From Panacagrimonas sp052387695 (GTDB taxonomy: Bacteria; Pseudomonadota; Gammaproteobacteria; Nevskiales; Nevskiaceae), in the NCBI GenBank assembly GCA_052387695.1, contig JBQTIX010000076.1, positions 1 through 64,000 on the forward strand: a stretch of 64,000 bases of DNA. Direction: 5' to 3'. The notes beneath the pieces are model-generated. The model was not told the origin of the DNA and did no database searches. It saw only the letters and a list, made by a program, of their open reading frames with translations. A program made the translations under genes and the position numbers. Each line of letters starts with the position of its first letter. The first letter of the stretch is position 1. Positions 53,657 to 62,421 of this stretch are shown here, piece after piece.

Positions 53657-54445
53657 CTACGGCACCGCGCGCGGCAGGAAGAATTTGAACCGACTGCCCT
53701 GGCCGGGTTCGGATTCGAGCCAGATACGGCCGCCGTGGCGCTCGACGATCTTCTTGCAGATCGACAGGCCGAGGCCCGTGCCGTCGTACTCGTCCTCGTG
53801 GTGCAGGCGCTGAAACAGCACGAACACCCGCTCATGGGATTCCGACGCGATACCGATGCCGTTGTCGCCCACACGGAAGGTCCAGCCCTCGCTGCTCTCC
53901 TCGCAATCCAGGCTGACGGCTGCGGTCTGTCCGCGCGGCTGGAATTTGATTGCGTTGTCGATCAGGTTCAAACACACCTGCAAGAGTGGAGCGGCATCGC
54001 CCCAGAAGCGGGGCAGATGGCCCGTTTCAAGTTGCGCTCCGGACCGTTCGAGCGCTGCGTGCAGGGAGGTGCGGATCTGTTGGACCAGAACCTCGCCGTC
54101 GATCCAGCCCGGTGTCACCGGTGCGCGCGCAGCACGGGAGTACAGCAGCAGATCGTCGATCAGCCGTTGCATCTTGCGTACGCCGGAGTCGATGAAGCTC
54201 AGGAATTCCTGTCCGTCGCCCTGCAGGACGCCGCCGTAGCGTTTGGACAGCAGTTGTGCAAAGCCCGCGACCGTGCGCAGCGGCGCCCTGAGATCGTGCG
54301 AGACAACGTAGGTCAACTGCTCGAGTTCGGCGTGGCTGCGCGCGAGTTGTTCGGTTTTTTCGTGTAGCTCGATTTCGATGCGCCCGCGTTCCGCGATCTG
54401 ATGCTCCAGTTCGCGACGCAGCAGATCTTCGGTGTCCGATGCCAT
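53657..54445 (-). CDS. soluble sensor histidine kinase (HisKA type)
   Basis: A 262-residue kinase without membrane segments. An N-terminal coiled coil (residues 8-46, LRRELEHQIAERGRIEIEL) leads into VVSHDLRAPLRTVAGFAQL with phosphoacceptor His50, then the ATPase: LNLIDNAIKFQPRG (N box), VGDNGIGIA (G1), DEYDGTGLGLSICKKIVERHGG (G2, shown here in part: TGLGLSICKKIVERHGG). It resembles the C-terminus of phytochrome-type kinases but lacks a sensor domain. The start is ATG at 54445. No response regulator is adjacent, so it is an orphan. Confidence 0.9.
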   Translation of the reverse strand: MASDTEDLLRRELEHQIAERGRIEIELHEKTEQLARSHAELEQLTYVVSHDLRAPLRTVAGFAQLLSKRYGGVLQGDGQEFLSFIDSGVRKMQRLIDDLLLYSRAARAPVTPGWIDGEVLVQQIRTSLHAALERSGAQLETGHLPRFWGDAAPLLQVCLNLIDNAIKFQPRGQTAAVSLDCEESSEGWTFRVGDNGIGIASESHERVFVLFQRLHHEDEYDGTGLGLSICKKIVERHGGRIWLESEPGQGSRFKFFLPRAVP

Positions 54446-54584
54446 CAGGCTTGAGGCTCCAGGGTTGAGAGGTCGGTCCCGCACATCGCGGCGTCGTCGT
54501 CGAGGATCATGCCACGCAGACCAGGGAGCTTTGCGCAGGCGCGCAGCGGTATGCTTCGTGTCGTCCACAAGGCGAGTGAAGCCC

Positions 54585-54947
54585 ATGAATCGACTCCTCA
54601 CGATTTTTTCAGTATGCGCGGCCCTCCTGCTTGGCGGCTGCGCTCGGGATCGCGTGATCGTTGACAGCAGAGGTATGGACACGGCCCGCTACCAGCAGGA
54701 CATGGCGGAGTGCGAGAGCTACGCCGATCAGGTCTCGACCGGGGCCAAGACCGCCAAGAGCGCCGGCTTTGGCGCGGCGGTGGGCGCGGCGGTCGCCGCG
54801 ATCTTCGGCGACAGCAAGGCCGTCGTGCGCGGTGCAAGTACCGGGGGCGTACTCGGTGGCGCCCGCGGTGTCGTGGATGGCGAAGGTGAAAAAGACCAGG
54901 TCCTGCGCAACTGTCTGCGCGGTCGGGGCTACCGCGTTCTCAACTGA
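54585..54947 (+). CDS. glycine-zipper lipoprotein
   Basis: A 120-residue protein. A lipoprotein signal (FSVCAALLLGGCARDR) precedes a central glycine/alanine zipper (AGFGAAVGAAVAAIFGD, GASTGGVLGGARG) and a C-terminal LRNCLRGRGYRVLN. Glycine-zipper lipoproteins insert in or associate with membranes, often as stress-related envelope proteins. The start is ATG at 54585; the longer frame to 54432 overlaps the divergent kinase promoter. The ROK kinase gene overlaps its end on the other strand by 8 bp. Confidence 0.85.
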   Translation: MNRLLTIFSVCAALLLGGCARDRVIVDSRGMDTARYQQDMAECESYADQVSTGAKTAKSAGFGAAVGAAVAAIFGDSKAVVRGASTGGVLGGARGVVDGEGEKDQVLRNCLRGRGYRVLN

Positions 54948-55875
54948 GCGGGGTCGGGACCGGCCACAACCATGCGGCGCCACGAACACCGCTGGAATCG
55001 CCGTGCAGGGCCGGCAGCAGTGGGGTATCGACGCGGTCGCTGAACACAAACCTGAGCCACTGTTGCGGCACGGCTTCGTATAGCCGCGCGACTCGCGACA
55101 GCCCGCCGCCGAGCACGATCACGTCGGGGTCGAGCAGGTTGATCACCGAGGCCAGCGCACGTGCCAGTCGATCCACGTAGCGGGCCATCGTCGCAAGGCA
55201 GGCCGTGTCGCCGCGGTCTGCGCCTGCAGCGATATCCTCGCTTCGCAGAAGCTGTCCGGCGACGCGCTCGTGATCGCGGGCCAGACCGGTGCCGGAAAGA
55301 TAACCCTCAATCGCGCCACGCCGTCCGTCCCAGTGCAGAGGCCCCGGCACCTCGTCCCACTCGACTCGCGGCCACGGTAGCGGGTTGTGCCCCCACTCTC
55401 CGGCGATCGCATTGGGGCCGGACAGCAGCCTGCCGTCGATGACGATGCCGCCGCCGACCCCGGTGCCGAGGATCACTGCGAACACGCTGGCCGCCCCGGC
55501 CGCCGCCCCGTCTGCCTGTTCGCTGACAGCGAGGCAGTCGGCATCGTTGGCCGTCCGTATTTCGCGTCCCAGCGCCGTCTCGAGATCCTGCTTCAGCGGC
55601 TGCCCGTTCAGGCAGGTCGAATTGGCGTTCTTGATTCGGCCGGTTGCAGGCGAGATGGCGCCCGGATGGGCGACACCCACCGGCAGCGCCGAAGCGCCGA
55701 CCGAATTCTCGAGTGTTCGCACCAGGGTCGCCACCGCATGGATCTGGGCGGCGTAATCGTTACCTGGAGTGGCGATGCGCTGGCGCTGGCGGATACAGGA
55801 GCCGGCGTCCATCACCACGCCCTCGATCTTGGTCCCTCCGAGGTCGATGCCGATCCTCAAGCCCGGTTCGGTCAT
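54940..55875 (-). CDS. mak: ROK-family sugar kinase, Mak (fructokinase)-like
   Basis: A 311-residue ROK kinase. ATP and sugar sites are clear: GIDLGGTKIEG, NDADCLAVSEQ, ILGTGVGGG, AGEWGHNPLPW and the C-terminal GDSSGVRGAAWLW typical of Mak. The zinc motif CxCGxxGC of ROK proteins is replaced by HWDGRRGAIE, so all three cysteines are lost (His, Asp, Ala instead). The His of GEWGH remains. Fold and catalysis may be kept with altered or absent metal binding. The start is ATG at 55875; the GFA gene lies just upstream on the same strand. Confidence 0.9.
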   Translation of the reverse strand: MTEPGLRIGIDLGGTKIEGVVMDAGSCIRQRQRIATPGNDYAAQIHAVATLVRTLENSVGASALPVGVAHPGAISPATGRIKNANSTCLNGQPLKQDLETALGREIRTANDADCLAVSEQADGAAAGAASVFAVILGTGVGGGIVIDGRLLSGPNAIAGEWGHNPLPWPRVEWDEVPGPLHWDGRRGAIEGYLSGTGLARDHERVAGQLLRSEDIAAGADRGDTACLATMARYVDRLARALASVINLLDPDVIVLGGGLSRVARLYEAVPQQWLRFVFSDRVDTPLLPALHGDSSGVRGAAWLWPVPTPLS

Positions 55876-55923
55876 GGGGCTACCGGAACCGGCGAACCCG
55901 AGAATGCCGCGGGCACGCCGGGT

Positions 55924-56358
55924 TCAGATCTGACTGAGTGGAACATAAGCATCAGGGAACTGCGGCAGCCCGTCATCGATCGGCCACCAGTTGCACTTCG
56001 ACGCGGTGTGAAAGTGTGCGATCGGTCCGACCGCCAGCGGCTCATCGATGAGGCCGGCGCGCAGTCGGACGACGCCGGGGGCAGTGTCCTTGCGGCTGTA
56101 AATCGGGGAACCGCAACGCTTGCAGAACACGCGCACCTTTCCTGGTGAGGACTCGAACTCCGTGAGCAGTTCCGGATCGCCGACCAGGCGAAACGCTGCG
56201 GCCGGGACCGGGATGTTCGTGGCGAAGGGCGTTCCCTGGGCCTTGCGGCACTGTGAGCAATGACAAACCTGGATGGGCTCCAGCTCGGATTCGATGCGGA
56301 ACCGCACGCCACCGCAAAGACAACTCCCGGAATACAAGGTGAACCTCCTGTTGTCCAT
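55924..56358 (-). CDS. GFA-family (CENP-V/GFA domain) protein
   Basis: A 144-residue zinc protein of the GFA family. Cysteine pairs are in SGSCLCGGV (C13, C15), VCHCSQCRKAQGT (C32, C34, C37) and VFCKRCGSPIYSR (C79, C82), the expected pattern. The family was named for glutathione-dependent formaldehyde activation but most members have no proven activity. The start at 56358 is followed 2 nt upstream by the direct repeat of a MITE-like insertion, which separates it from further upstream sequence. Confidence 0.92.
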   Translation of the reverse strand: MDNRRFTLYSGSCLCGGVRFRIESELEPIQVCHCSQCRKAQGTPFATNIPVPAAAFRLVGDPELLTEFESSPGKVRVFCKRCGSPIYSRKDTAPGVVRLRAGLIDEPLAVGPIAHFHTASKCNWWPIDDGLPQFPDAYVPLSQI

Positions 56359-56360
56359 CG

Positions 56361-56598
56361 ACCCCTGCGCCGATAGTGCCTCAGTTTGAAATTGCCCCCA
56401 ACCCGTTCATCCCGAGTGGCGCCGGCCCGTTCGTCCCGAGTAGCCGCGCAGCGGGCGTATCGAGGGAAGCGCAGCGCATCAAAGGAGCGTCGGTGCCTCG
56501 ATATGCACTGCCCCCTCGATACGCCGATATCGCGGCTACTCGGGAGCAGAGGCTACTCGGCACGAACGGAATTCAAACTGAGACACTACCCCTGCGCC
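56361..56598. mobile_element. MITE-like palindromic element, copy 2, with flanking direct repeat
   Basis: Inverted ends (left arm 56372-56390, right arm 56572-56590, two mismatches) match the ends of the 1-212 element. The flanks carry a direct repeat acccctgcgcc at 56361-56371 and 56588-56598, consistent with an 8-11 bp target-site duplication (the exact boundary is ambiguous because the arm ends in acc). Internal nested palindromes include gttcgtcccgagtagccgcg and cctcgatatgc. No transposase frame exists, so it would be mobilised in trans or be a relic. Confidence 0.78.
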
Positions 56599-56628
56599 AA
56601 CCATTGCAGCAGCGGATTCGGTCGCGCC

Positions 56629-57453
56629 TCAGCCGGGTGGCCGCATCGAGGCGTTCATCAGCACCGGACCCGTCGGGCCGTCATCGGCGGGCGATCCGTA
56701 AGTGGGCTCGCGGGTGATGGCGAGCCGACTGAAGTCGGTCAGGCGCAGGTGGCGTGGTAGCCCCACTTCCCATTTCCCGTCCCGCGGCAGCAGGCCGACG
56801 GACAGGATCTCCTCGTCGCTCACCCACCAGAGCTGGTAATCCTCATCGGGATTCAGCGCCGCCACGCCCAACGATTCGACCCGCAGCATGCGGGAGTCCA
56901 GGTCCACGCTGACTTTCCAGCGGGCCGGTTCGTTGGGCAGGCTCACCATGCCCATGTAACCGCGATAATCGCTCGTCGCCGATGTTTTTTCGCTGTTCGA
57001 CGATGTGCGGACCGCTTGAGCGCGCGCGAACCCTGCTTCGAACGCTGCCTCCGTCGCAGCCATCGTCGGCACAGGCTGGACGGCCTGTTCTTGCCTCCCG
57101 ACGATCAGTACGGCCAGATAGAGACTTGCCGCGGTGGCCACCGCTGACCACGCCTGCCACAGCCGGTTGCTCTTCTTCCGGCGGCTCGGACGTCGATCGG
57201 CGATCAGGCATACGCGCTGGTCCGCGCGATCCAGGTCGTGGTCGATCCGCGCCCACACCATGCCGGGTGGTTGCAGCGGAGCAGGCACGGCCAGAAGGTC
57301 CATCCGCCGACGCCAAGCCTCGACCTCGCGCTGCAACTGGGGGTCACCCTTTTTCAGCAATTGATCGAAGCGTCGGCTGGCGCGCGCGCCAAGATTACCC
57401 AGCACGTATTCGCCGGCCACCGCGATGCGAAGTTTTCTTGACGAGAGTTTCAT
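56629..57453 (-). CDS. RskA-type anti-sigma factor
   Basis: A 274-residue membrane protein. The N-terminus AVAGEYVLGNLGARASRRFD is the anti-sigma region, without the zinc HxxxCxxC. One hydrophobic segment lies at about 97-115 (WSAVATAASLYLAVLIVG). The C-terminal half (MVSLPNEPARWKVSVDLD, YQLWWVSDEE) fits the RskA periplasmic domain. The start is ATG at 57453; the gene for its ECF sigma factor lies 101 nt upstream. It should hold the sigma factor until an envelope signal triggers release. Its stop is 39 nt from the MITE-like element. Confidence 0.9.
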   Translation of the reverse strand: MKLSSRKLRIAVAGEYVLGNLGARASRRFDQLLKKGDPQLQREVEAWRRRMDLLAVPAPLQPPGMVWARIDHDLDRADQRVCLIADRRPSRRKKSNRLWQAWSAVATAASLYLAVLIVGRQEQAVQPVPTMAATEAAFEAGFARAQAVRTSSNSEKTSATSDYRGYMGMVSLPNEPARWKVSVDLDSRMLRVESLGVAALNPDEDYQLWWVSDEEILSVGLLPRDGKWEVGLPRHLRLTDFSRLAITREPTYGSPADDGPTGPVLMNASMRPPG

Positions 57454-57554
57454 CGGTGAGGTGATGGGAGGTTCCGCTCCGCGCTGCTCTTCCAGCCCAG
57501 TACGAACAGACCGGCTGCACAGATTCGACCAACGGCACCGGCGCTGTCCATGCC

Positions 57555-58121
57555 CTAATCTCTCAGATGTGCACGCAACCGCGCCAGTCCCCGGCGGATC
57601 CAGCTCTTCACGGTCCCGAGCGGGATGTTCATGATCACCGCCAGCTCCTCGTGCGTGTACCCCTCGTGATAGGCCAGCATCAGGGCCCGGCGATGCTCCG
57701 GCGGCATGGTCGACAGGCATTCCCGCAGGCGCTCGATCTCCTGCGTCTCCTCGGCGCGGGCCTGCGGGTCCTGTCGCTCGTCGGCCATGATCGACGGCGT
57801 GAATTCCTGATCGTCCTCGTCCGCCTGCGGAAGTTCGACTTCCGGCCGCTTCATGCGCAGCAGATCCAGGGCGCGGTTGCGGGCGATGCTCAGCAACCAG
57901 GTCAGCGGCGTGCTCTTGGCGGGCTCATAGGAGCCGGCTTTCTGCCACACGCGGACGAAGCAATCCTGCAATGCTTCCTCAGCCCAGTCGCGACGCTGCA
58001 GCACGCGCACGAGCACTGCGAACAGTTGCCCGCTGGTTGCTGCGTACAGTGAGGCGAACGCCTTCCGGTCTCCTTCCGCAGTCTTTTTCAGCCATTCTCC
58101 GAGCTGTTCGGCATCGGCCAT
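57555..58121 (-). CDS. ECF sigma factor (SigK/RpoE-like)
   Basis: A 188-residue extracytoplasmic-function sigma factor. Region 2 contains DWAEEALQDCFVRVWQKA and STPLTWLLSIARNRALDLLR; region 4 contains TMPPEHRRALMLAYHEGYTHEELAVIM (seen in part as YHEGYTHEELAVIMNIPLGT), VKSWIRRGLARLR. These match SigK-type ECF factors regulated by RskA, and the next gene is the anti-sigma factor. The target promoters are unknown; no obvious autoregulated promoter could be assigned from this window. Confidence 0.94.
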   Translation of the reverse strand: MADAEQLGEWLKKTAEGDRKAFASLYAATSGQLFAVLVRVLQRRDWAEEALQDCFVRVWQKAGSYEPAKSTPLTWLLSIARNRALDLLRMKRPEVELPQADEDDQEFTPSIMADERQDPQARAEETQEIERLRECLSTMPPEHRRALMLAYHEGYTHEELAVIMNIPLGTVKSWIRRGLARLRAHLRD

Positions 58122-58311
58122 TTCGGGATGGCTTCTCGGGTCAGAAGATGTCGATCGATCATAGCAAGCAAGCCTGGGCCTACCTGGATTAGGGCGGCCA
58201 CCTCATGGTCGCCGGTGAATTAAGCTTGTGACCTGGCATTCCATACCGATGACCGGGGGTCGCAGTGCGCGTAGAGAGGCTGTTCCTGTGCCAACCAGAG
58301 GGCGTGCGCCG

Positions 58312-59739
58312 ATGAGCCACGCCGTTCCGGATTTCTCGAAAGCGCGCCTGCTCGTGGCCGGCGACGTCATGCTGGATCGATACTGGTCCGGTCCCACGCA
58401 GCGCATCTCGCCGGAAGCACCGGTGCCGGTGGTGCGGGTGGGCAAGGACGAGGCGCGACCCGGCGGCGCGGCCAACGTGGCGCTGAACCTGGCGGCGCTT
58501 GGCGCCAGGGCCAGCCTGCTCGGTGTGGTCGGCCGCGATCCGCCGGCCGCCGACCTCGCTGCACAGCTGCGTGCCGCGGGGATCGCCACCTGCTGGATCG
58601 AATCGCCCGGCCTGCCGACCATCACCAAGCTGCGTGTGCTGTCGCGCAACCAGCAGGTGATCCGGCTGGATTTCGAGGAGTCGTTCGCGGCTGCGGGCGC
58701 GTTTGATCGCGGAGATCTGATCCTGCGATTCACGGAGTTGCTGGCCAAGGTCGATGTGGTGGTGCTGTCCGACTATGCCAAGGGCACGCTGACCGACGTG
58801 CCGGCCCTGATCGCGCAGTGCCGCGCGTTGAGGCGGCCGGTGGTGATCGACCCCAAGGGCTCGGATTTCAACAAGTACCGCGGAGCCACCCTGCTCACGC
58901 CCAACGTCCCCGAGATCGAGGCCGTGGTTGGCGCCTGCCCTGACGAGGCCACGCTGCTGGCCAGGGCCGAACGCCTGCGCGTGGACTTGCAGCTCGACGC
59001 CCTGCTGCTGACGCGTAGCGAAAAGGGTATGAGCCTGCTGCGGCCGGGCCATGCGCCCCTGCACCTGCCGACCGAGGCGCGCGAGGTGTTCGATGTCACC
59101 GGTGCCGGGGACACCGTGATCGCGACGCTCGCGGCCAGCCTGGCGGCGGGTGTCGATCTGGCGGACGCGGTGCGCCTGTCCAATGCCGCGGCCGGCATCG
59201 TGGTTGGCAAGCTCGGCACCGCGACGGCGACGAGGGCGGAACTGGAGATCGCGCTGCATCGTCCGGTGGAGGGCGAGGAGAGCCTGGTGTCCGAGGACGC
59301 GCTGCTGGTAAAGCTGGCCAACGCGCGCGCGCGCCGACAGAAAATCGTGATGACCAATGGCTGCTTCGACCTGCTGCACGTCGGCCACGTGCGCTATCTC
59401 GACGCCGCCCGCCGGCTCGGCGACCTGCTGGTCGTCGCGGTCAATGACGATGCCTCGGTACGCCGCCTCAAGGGGCCGACACGGCCGGTGAATACCTGTG
59501 CTGATCGCATGCGCGTGCTTGCCGCGTTGCGCAGCGTGGATTTCGTGCTGCCGTTTTCAGAGGACACGCCGGCGCGGTTGATCGGCCGCACCCTGCCCGA
59601 CGTGCTGGTCAAGGGCGGTGACTATCAGCCGGAACAGATTGCCGGGTACGAGGCGGTAAGGGCCAACGGCGGGGAGGTCGTTGCGCTGGATTTCCACGCC
59701 GGGTATTCGACCACGGGGATGCTGGAGCGGGCCCGGTAA
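58312..59739 (+). CDS. hldE: bifunctional heptose kinase/adenylyltransferase
   Basis: Makes ADP-heptose for lipopolysaccharide inner core. The 475-residue protein starts with a ribokinase-like kinase (ISPEAPVPVVRVG, GGAANVALNLAALG, FDVTGAGDTVIATLAA) and ends with a nucleotidyltransferase (TNGCFDLLHVGHVRYLDAAR with HxGH, GLPDVLVKGGDY-type tail seen as LPDVLVKGGDYQ). The length matches the usual 470-480 aa from ATG at 58312; an in-frame start at 58228 would add 28 residues. It shows the cell has an outer membrane with heptose-containing LPS. Confidence 0.96.
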   Translation: MSHAVPDFSKARLLVAGDVMLDRYWSGPTQRISPEAPVPVVRVGKDEARPGGAANVALNLAALGARASLLGVVGRDPPAADLAAQLRAAGIATCWIESPGLPTITKLRVLSRNQQVIRLDFEESFAAAGAFDRGDLILRFTELLAKVDVVVLSDYAKGTLTDVPALIAQCRALRRPVVIDPKGSDFNKYRGATLLTPNVPEIEAVVGACPDEATLLARAERLRVDLQLDALLLTRSEKGMSLLRPGHAPLHLPTEAREVFDVTGAGDTVIATLAASLAAGVDLADAVRLSNAAAGIVVGKLGTATATRAELEIALHRPVEGEESLVSEDALLVKLANARARRQKIVMTNGCFDLLHVGHVRYLDAARRLGDLLVVAVNDDASVRRLKGPTRPVNTCADRMRVLAALRSVDFVLPFSEDTPARLIGRTLPDVLVKGGDYQPEQIAGYEAVRANGGEVVALDFHAGYSTTGMLERAR

Positions 59740-59758
59740 AGCCGCAGACGATGGCGCT

Positions 59759-60826
59759 TTACGGGTTGTCGATCTGCGGCAGCATCCGTGTTTTCAATTC
59801 CATCATGCGCTGTCGTCGCGGGCCCGGTCCAAGCTGTCCCATTTTTCGGGCAGCGCTGTAAAACGTCGGCCAGTCGCGGCCCGCGTCCTCGAACAGCGCT
59901 GCAAACGTCGGCACCCAACTGTCGTACAAGCCGAAGGGCAGCAGGCTGGCATTGTTGAGTTCGCGCGCGAACCAGCGGTCGTAGCTCTTGTCGCCGCTCC
60001 ATTGCCCATCGCGCAGCTGCGCGTACTCTGCCTTCAGCCGCTCGAACTCGGATCTCTTGCGCGCGCGCATCGCCTCGGCCGCGAGCGGTTCGTGGTACAG
60101 CGCTTCCAGGCGTTGGCGTGTATCCAGTGCCAGCTGCCGGAACTGGAATTCGCGGCGCCGCTCTTCGTCCATGTCTTGCTCCCGGGCGTCGCGCGCGCCG
60201 AGATACTGGCGCAGGCCTTCCTCCTCGACGAAGCGCGCGAAGGATTCGTTGAAGGCGCTGTCGTCCTGGATGTACAGGCGCTGGTGCGCCAGTTCGTGGA
60301 ACACGGTGCCGACCAGTACCGCATCGCTCCAATGCATCATCGAGCTGATCACCGGATCGTCGAACCAGCCCAGGGTCGAATACGCCGGTACGCCGCCGAG
60401 TTCCACGTCATAGCCCTTCTCGCGCAGCGTCTGCGCGTGCTTCTTGGCGCGGGGCTCGTCGTAGAAACCGCGGTAGGCCACGCATCCGGAAATCGGGAAG
60501 CAGGACTCCACCGGCGCCAGCGAAAACTCGGGCGTCGCCAGCACGTTCCACAGGACGTAGGGCCGGTCGAGCTGGGTGTAGAGCGTGTAACTGCCGTTGT
60601 CCGGCAGCTTGAGCTGGGTGATCGCAAACGTCCGGGCATCCAGCACACCAGCGAGCCGGCGACGCAGATCGGGGTCGCGGGTTTGGTCGCCGACGATGGT
60701 GGCGATCGGTTCGCGTTCCGATAGCAGCGCGATCTGGCCGCGCGCGAGGTGCGTGAAGTATCCAAGCTGCGCGCAGCCGCTCAAGCCGAGGCTCAGCAGG
60801 AGCGCGATGTGTTTGATCGCGGGCAT
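59759..60826 (-). CDS. lipoprotein aminopeptidase with HExxH (COG4324-like)
   Basis: A 355-residue predicted metallo-aminopeptidase. The signal LLLSLGLSGCAQLG has a lipobox with Cys, so it is an envelope lipoprotein. The zinc site is VGTVFHELAHQRLYIQDD followed by FNESFARFVEEEG (third Glu ligand). The N-terminal half before it (GGVPAYSTLGWFDDPVI) is family-typical. The start is ATG at 60826; longer frames upstream read into the permease promoter. It is convergent with hldE, 19 nt apart, and divergent from the permease gene. Confidence 0.88.
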   Translation of the reverse strand: MPAIKHIALLLSLGLSGCAQLGYFTHLARGQIALLSEREPIATIVGDQTRDPDLRRRLAGVLDARTFAITQLKLPDNGSYTLYTQLDRPYVLWNVLATPEFSLAPVESCFPISGCVAYRGFYDEPRAKKHAQTLREKGYDVELGGVPAYSTLGWFDDPVISSMMHWSDAVLVGTVFHELAHQRLYIQDDSAFNESFARFVEEEGLRQYLGARDAREQDMDEERRREFQFRQLALDTRQRLEALYHEPLAAEAMRARKRSEFERLKAEYAQLRDGQWSGDKSYDRWFARELNNASLLPFGLYDSWVPTFAALFEDAGRDWPTFYSAARKMGQLGPGPRRQRMMELKTRMLPQIDNP

Positions 60827-60968
60827 GTGCCGGATGATGTCATCACCGGACACATCCGACCGGACTGAATGTCCGGTTTTGCGCGCAAAAGACGTATGAA
60901 GAGGTGAGCATGCGCGACTCCGGGATCGGTGAAGCGCTCCGGCTCCTTTTATTCGCGGAGAATCCTTC

Positions 60969-62378
60969 ATGAGTCTGCTGCGCACCAAACCGCTGGACAC
61001 CAGCGCCGACACCGGCCTCAAGCGCTGCCTTACGGCGTTCGATCTGACCCTGCTCGGTATCGGCTGCATCATCGGCACCGGCATCTTCGTGGTGACTGGC
61101 GTCGCCGCCGCCCAGCATGCGGGGCCGGCGATCGTGCTCTCGTTTGTCCTTTCCGGAACGGCCTGTGGTTTTGCCGCGCTGTGCTACGCGGAGCTGGCCA
61201 GCGCCGTCGGTGGTTGCGGCAGCGCCTACGGCTATGCCTATGCGGGCATCGGCGAGTTCGTGGCCTGGATCATCGGCTGGCTGCTGATCATGGAGTACAG
61301 CGTCGGCGGCGCAGCCGTTGCCATCGGCTGGTCGGGTTATCTTGCCAGTATTCTCGACGGCTTCTTCGGCGTCGCCATCCCGACGAATTTCACGTCCTCG
61401 CCCAGCGAGGGCGGCGTTGCGAATGTGCCGGCGATGTTCATCGTCCTGATCACGGCGGGGCTGCTGTCCTGGGGCGTGAAGGAATCGGCACGCATCAACG
61501 GCCTCATGGTCATCGTCAAGCTCGCGACCGTCCTGGCCTTCATCGCCATCGCTGGCCCGCACGTGAATGTGGACAATTGGTCGCCCTTCATCCCCGAGCG
61601 CATCGTCGATGCAAATGGTCAGGGACATTACGGCTTTGCCGGCGTAACCACTGCTGCGGCGCTGATGTTCTTCGCCTACATCGGTTTCGACGCGGTCTCT
61701 ATGGCCGGCGAGGAGGCGATCAAGCCGCAACGGGATTTACCGATCGGCATCCTTGCCTCGCTTGCGATCTGCACGCTGCTTTACATCACAGTTTCCGTCA
61801 TCCTCACCGGCGTGGTGCCGTATCAACAGATCGATCTCAAGGCGCCGGTCGCCGAAGCGATGAGCGGACTCGGCATCGGCTGGGCCAAGGGCGCGGTTGC
61901 GACCGGCGCGATTTTCGGCATCACCACGGTGATGCTGGTGGTGTACTACGCGCTCAGTCGCGTGATGCTGGCGATGTCGCGCGATGGTCTGCTACCGGCC
62001 GGGATGGCGCTCATCCATCCCAGAACCCGGACGCCGGTGCGCCTGATTCTCGGCAGCAGTGTCTTCATGGCCCTGGCCGCGGGCTTGCTGCCGATCGGCA
62101 AGGTGGCGGAGCTGGTGAGCCTGGGCACGCTCGGGGCCTTCTTTCTCGTGTGCCTGTCGGTGCTGATCCTGCGCCGCACGCGAGCCGACCTGCCCCGACC
62201 GTTCCGGGTGCCGCTGGTGCCCTGGCCGCCCGTCCTCGGGATGAGCTTCTGCGCCTGGCTGATGCTGAGCCTGCCGAAGATCACCTGGATCTTCTTCGGC
62301 GTCTGGTTCGGGCTGGGCCTGGTGACCTATTTCCTGTACTCGCGCAAGCACAGCGCGCTCGCTGCGGGTCCACGCTAG
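60969..62378 (+). CDS. APC-family amino acid permease
   Basis: A 469-residue transporter of about 12 membrane helices. The first-helix signature LTLLGIGCIIGTGIFVVTGV is the substrate- and Na/H-coupled site of APC proteins. Later GFAGVTTAAALMFFAYIGFD and VYYALSRVMLAMSRDG are typical of cationic-amino-acid transporter-like members (CAT/YfnA group). The substrate is likely an amino acid, unspecified. The start follows cgcggagaat. It is divergent from the aminopeptidase gene. Confidence 0.92.
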   Translation: MSLLRTKPLDTSADTGLKRCLTAFDLTLLGIGCIIGTGIFVVTGVAAAQHAGPAIVLSFVLSGTACGFAALCYAELASAVGGCGSAYGYAYAGIGEFVAWIIGWLLIMEYSVGGAAVAIGWSGYLASILDGFFGVAIPTNFTSSPSEGGVANVPAMFIVLITAGLLSWGVKESARINGLMVIVKLATVLAFIAIAGPHVNVDNWSPFIPERIVDANGQGHYGFAGVTTAAALMFFAYIGFDAVSMAGEEAIKPQRDLPIGILASLAICTLLYITVSVILTGVVPYQQIDLKAPVAEAMSGLGIGWAKGAVATGAIFGITTVMLVVYYALSRVMLAMSRDGLLPAGMALIHPRTRTPVRLILGSSVFMALAAGLLPIGKVAELVSLGTLGAFFLVCLSVLILRRTRADLPRPFRVPLVPWPPVLGMSFCAWLMLSLPKITWIFFGVWFGLGLVTYFLYSRKHSALAAGPR

Positions 62379-62421
62379 CCTGCGTCCGCCATGCGAATCT
62401 GCCGGCCCCCCGCCGGTGCGC

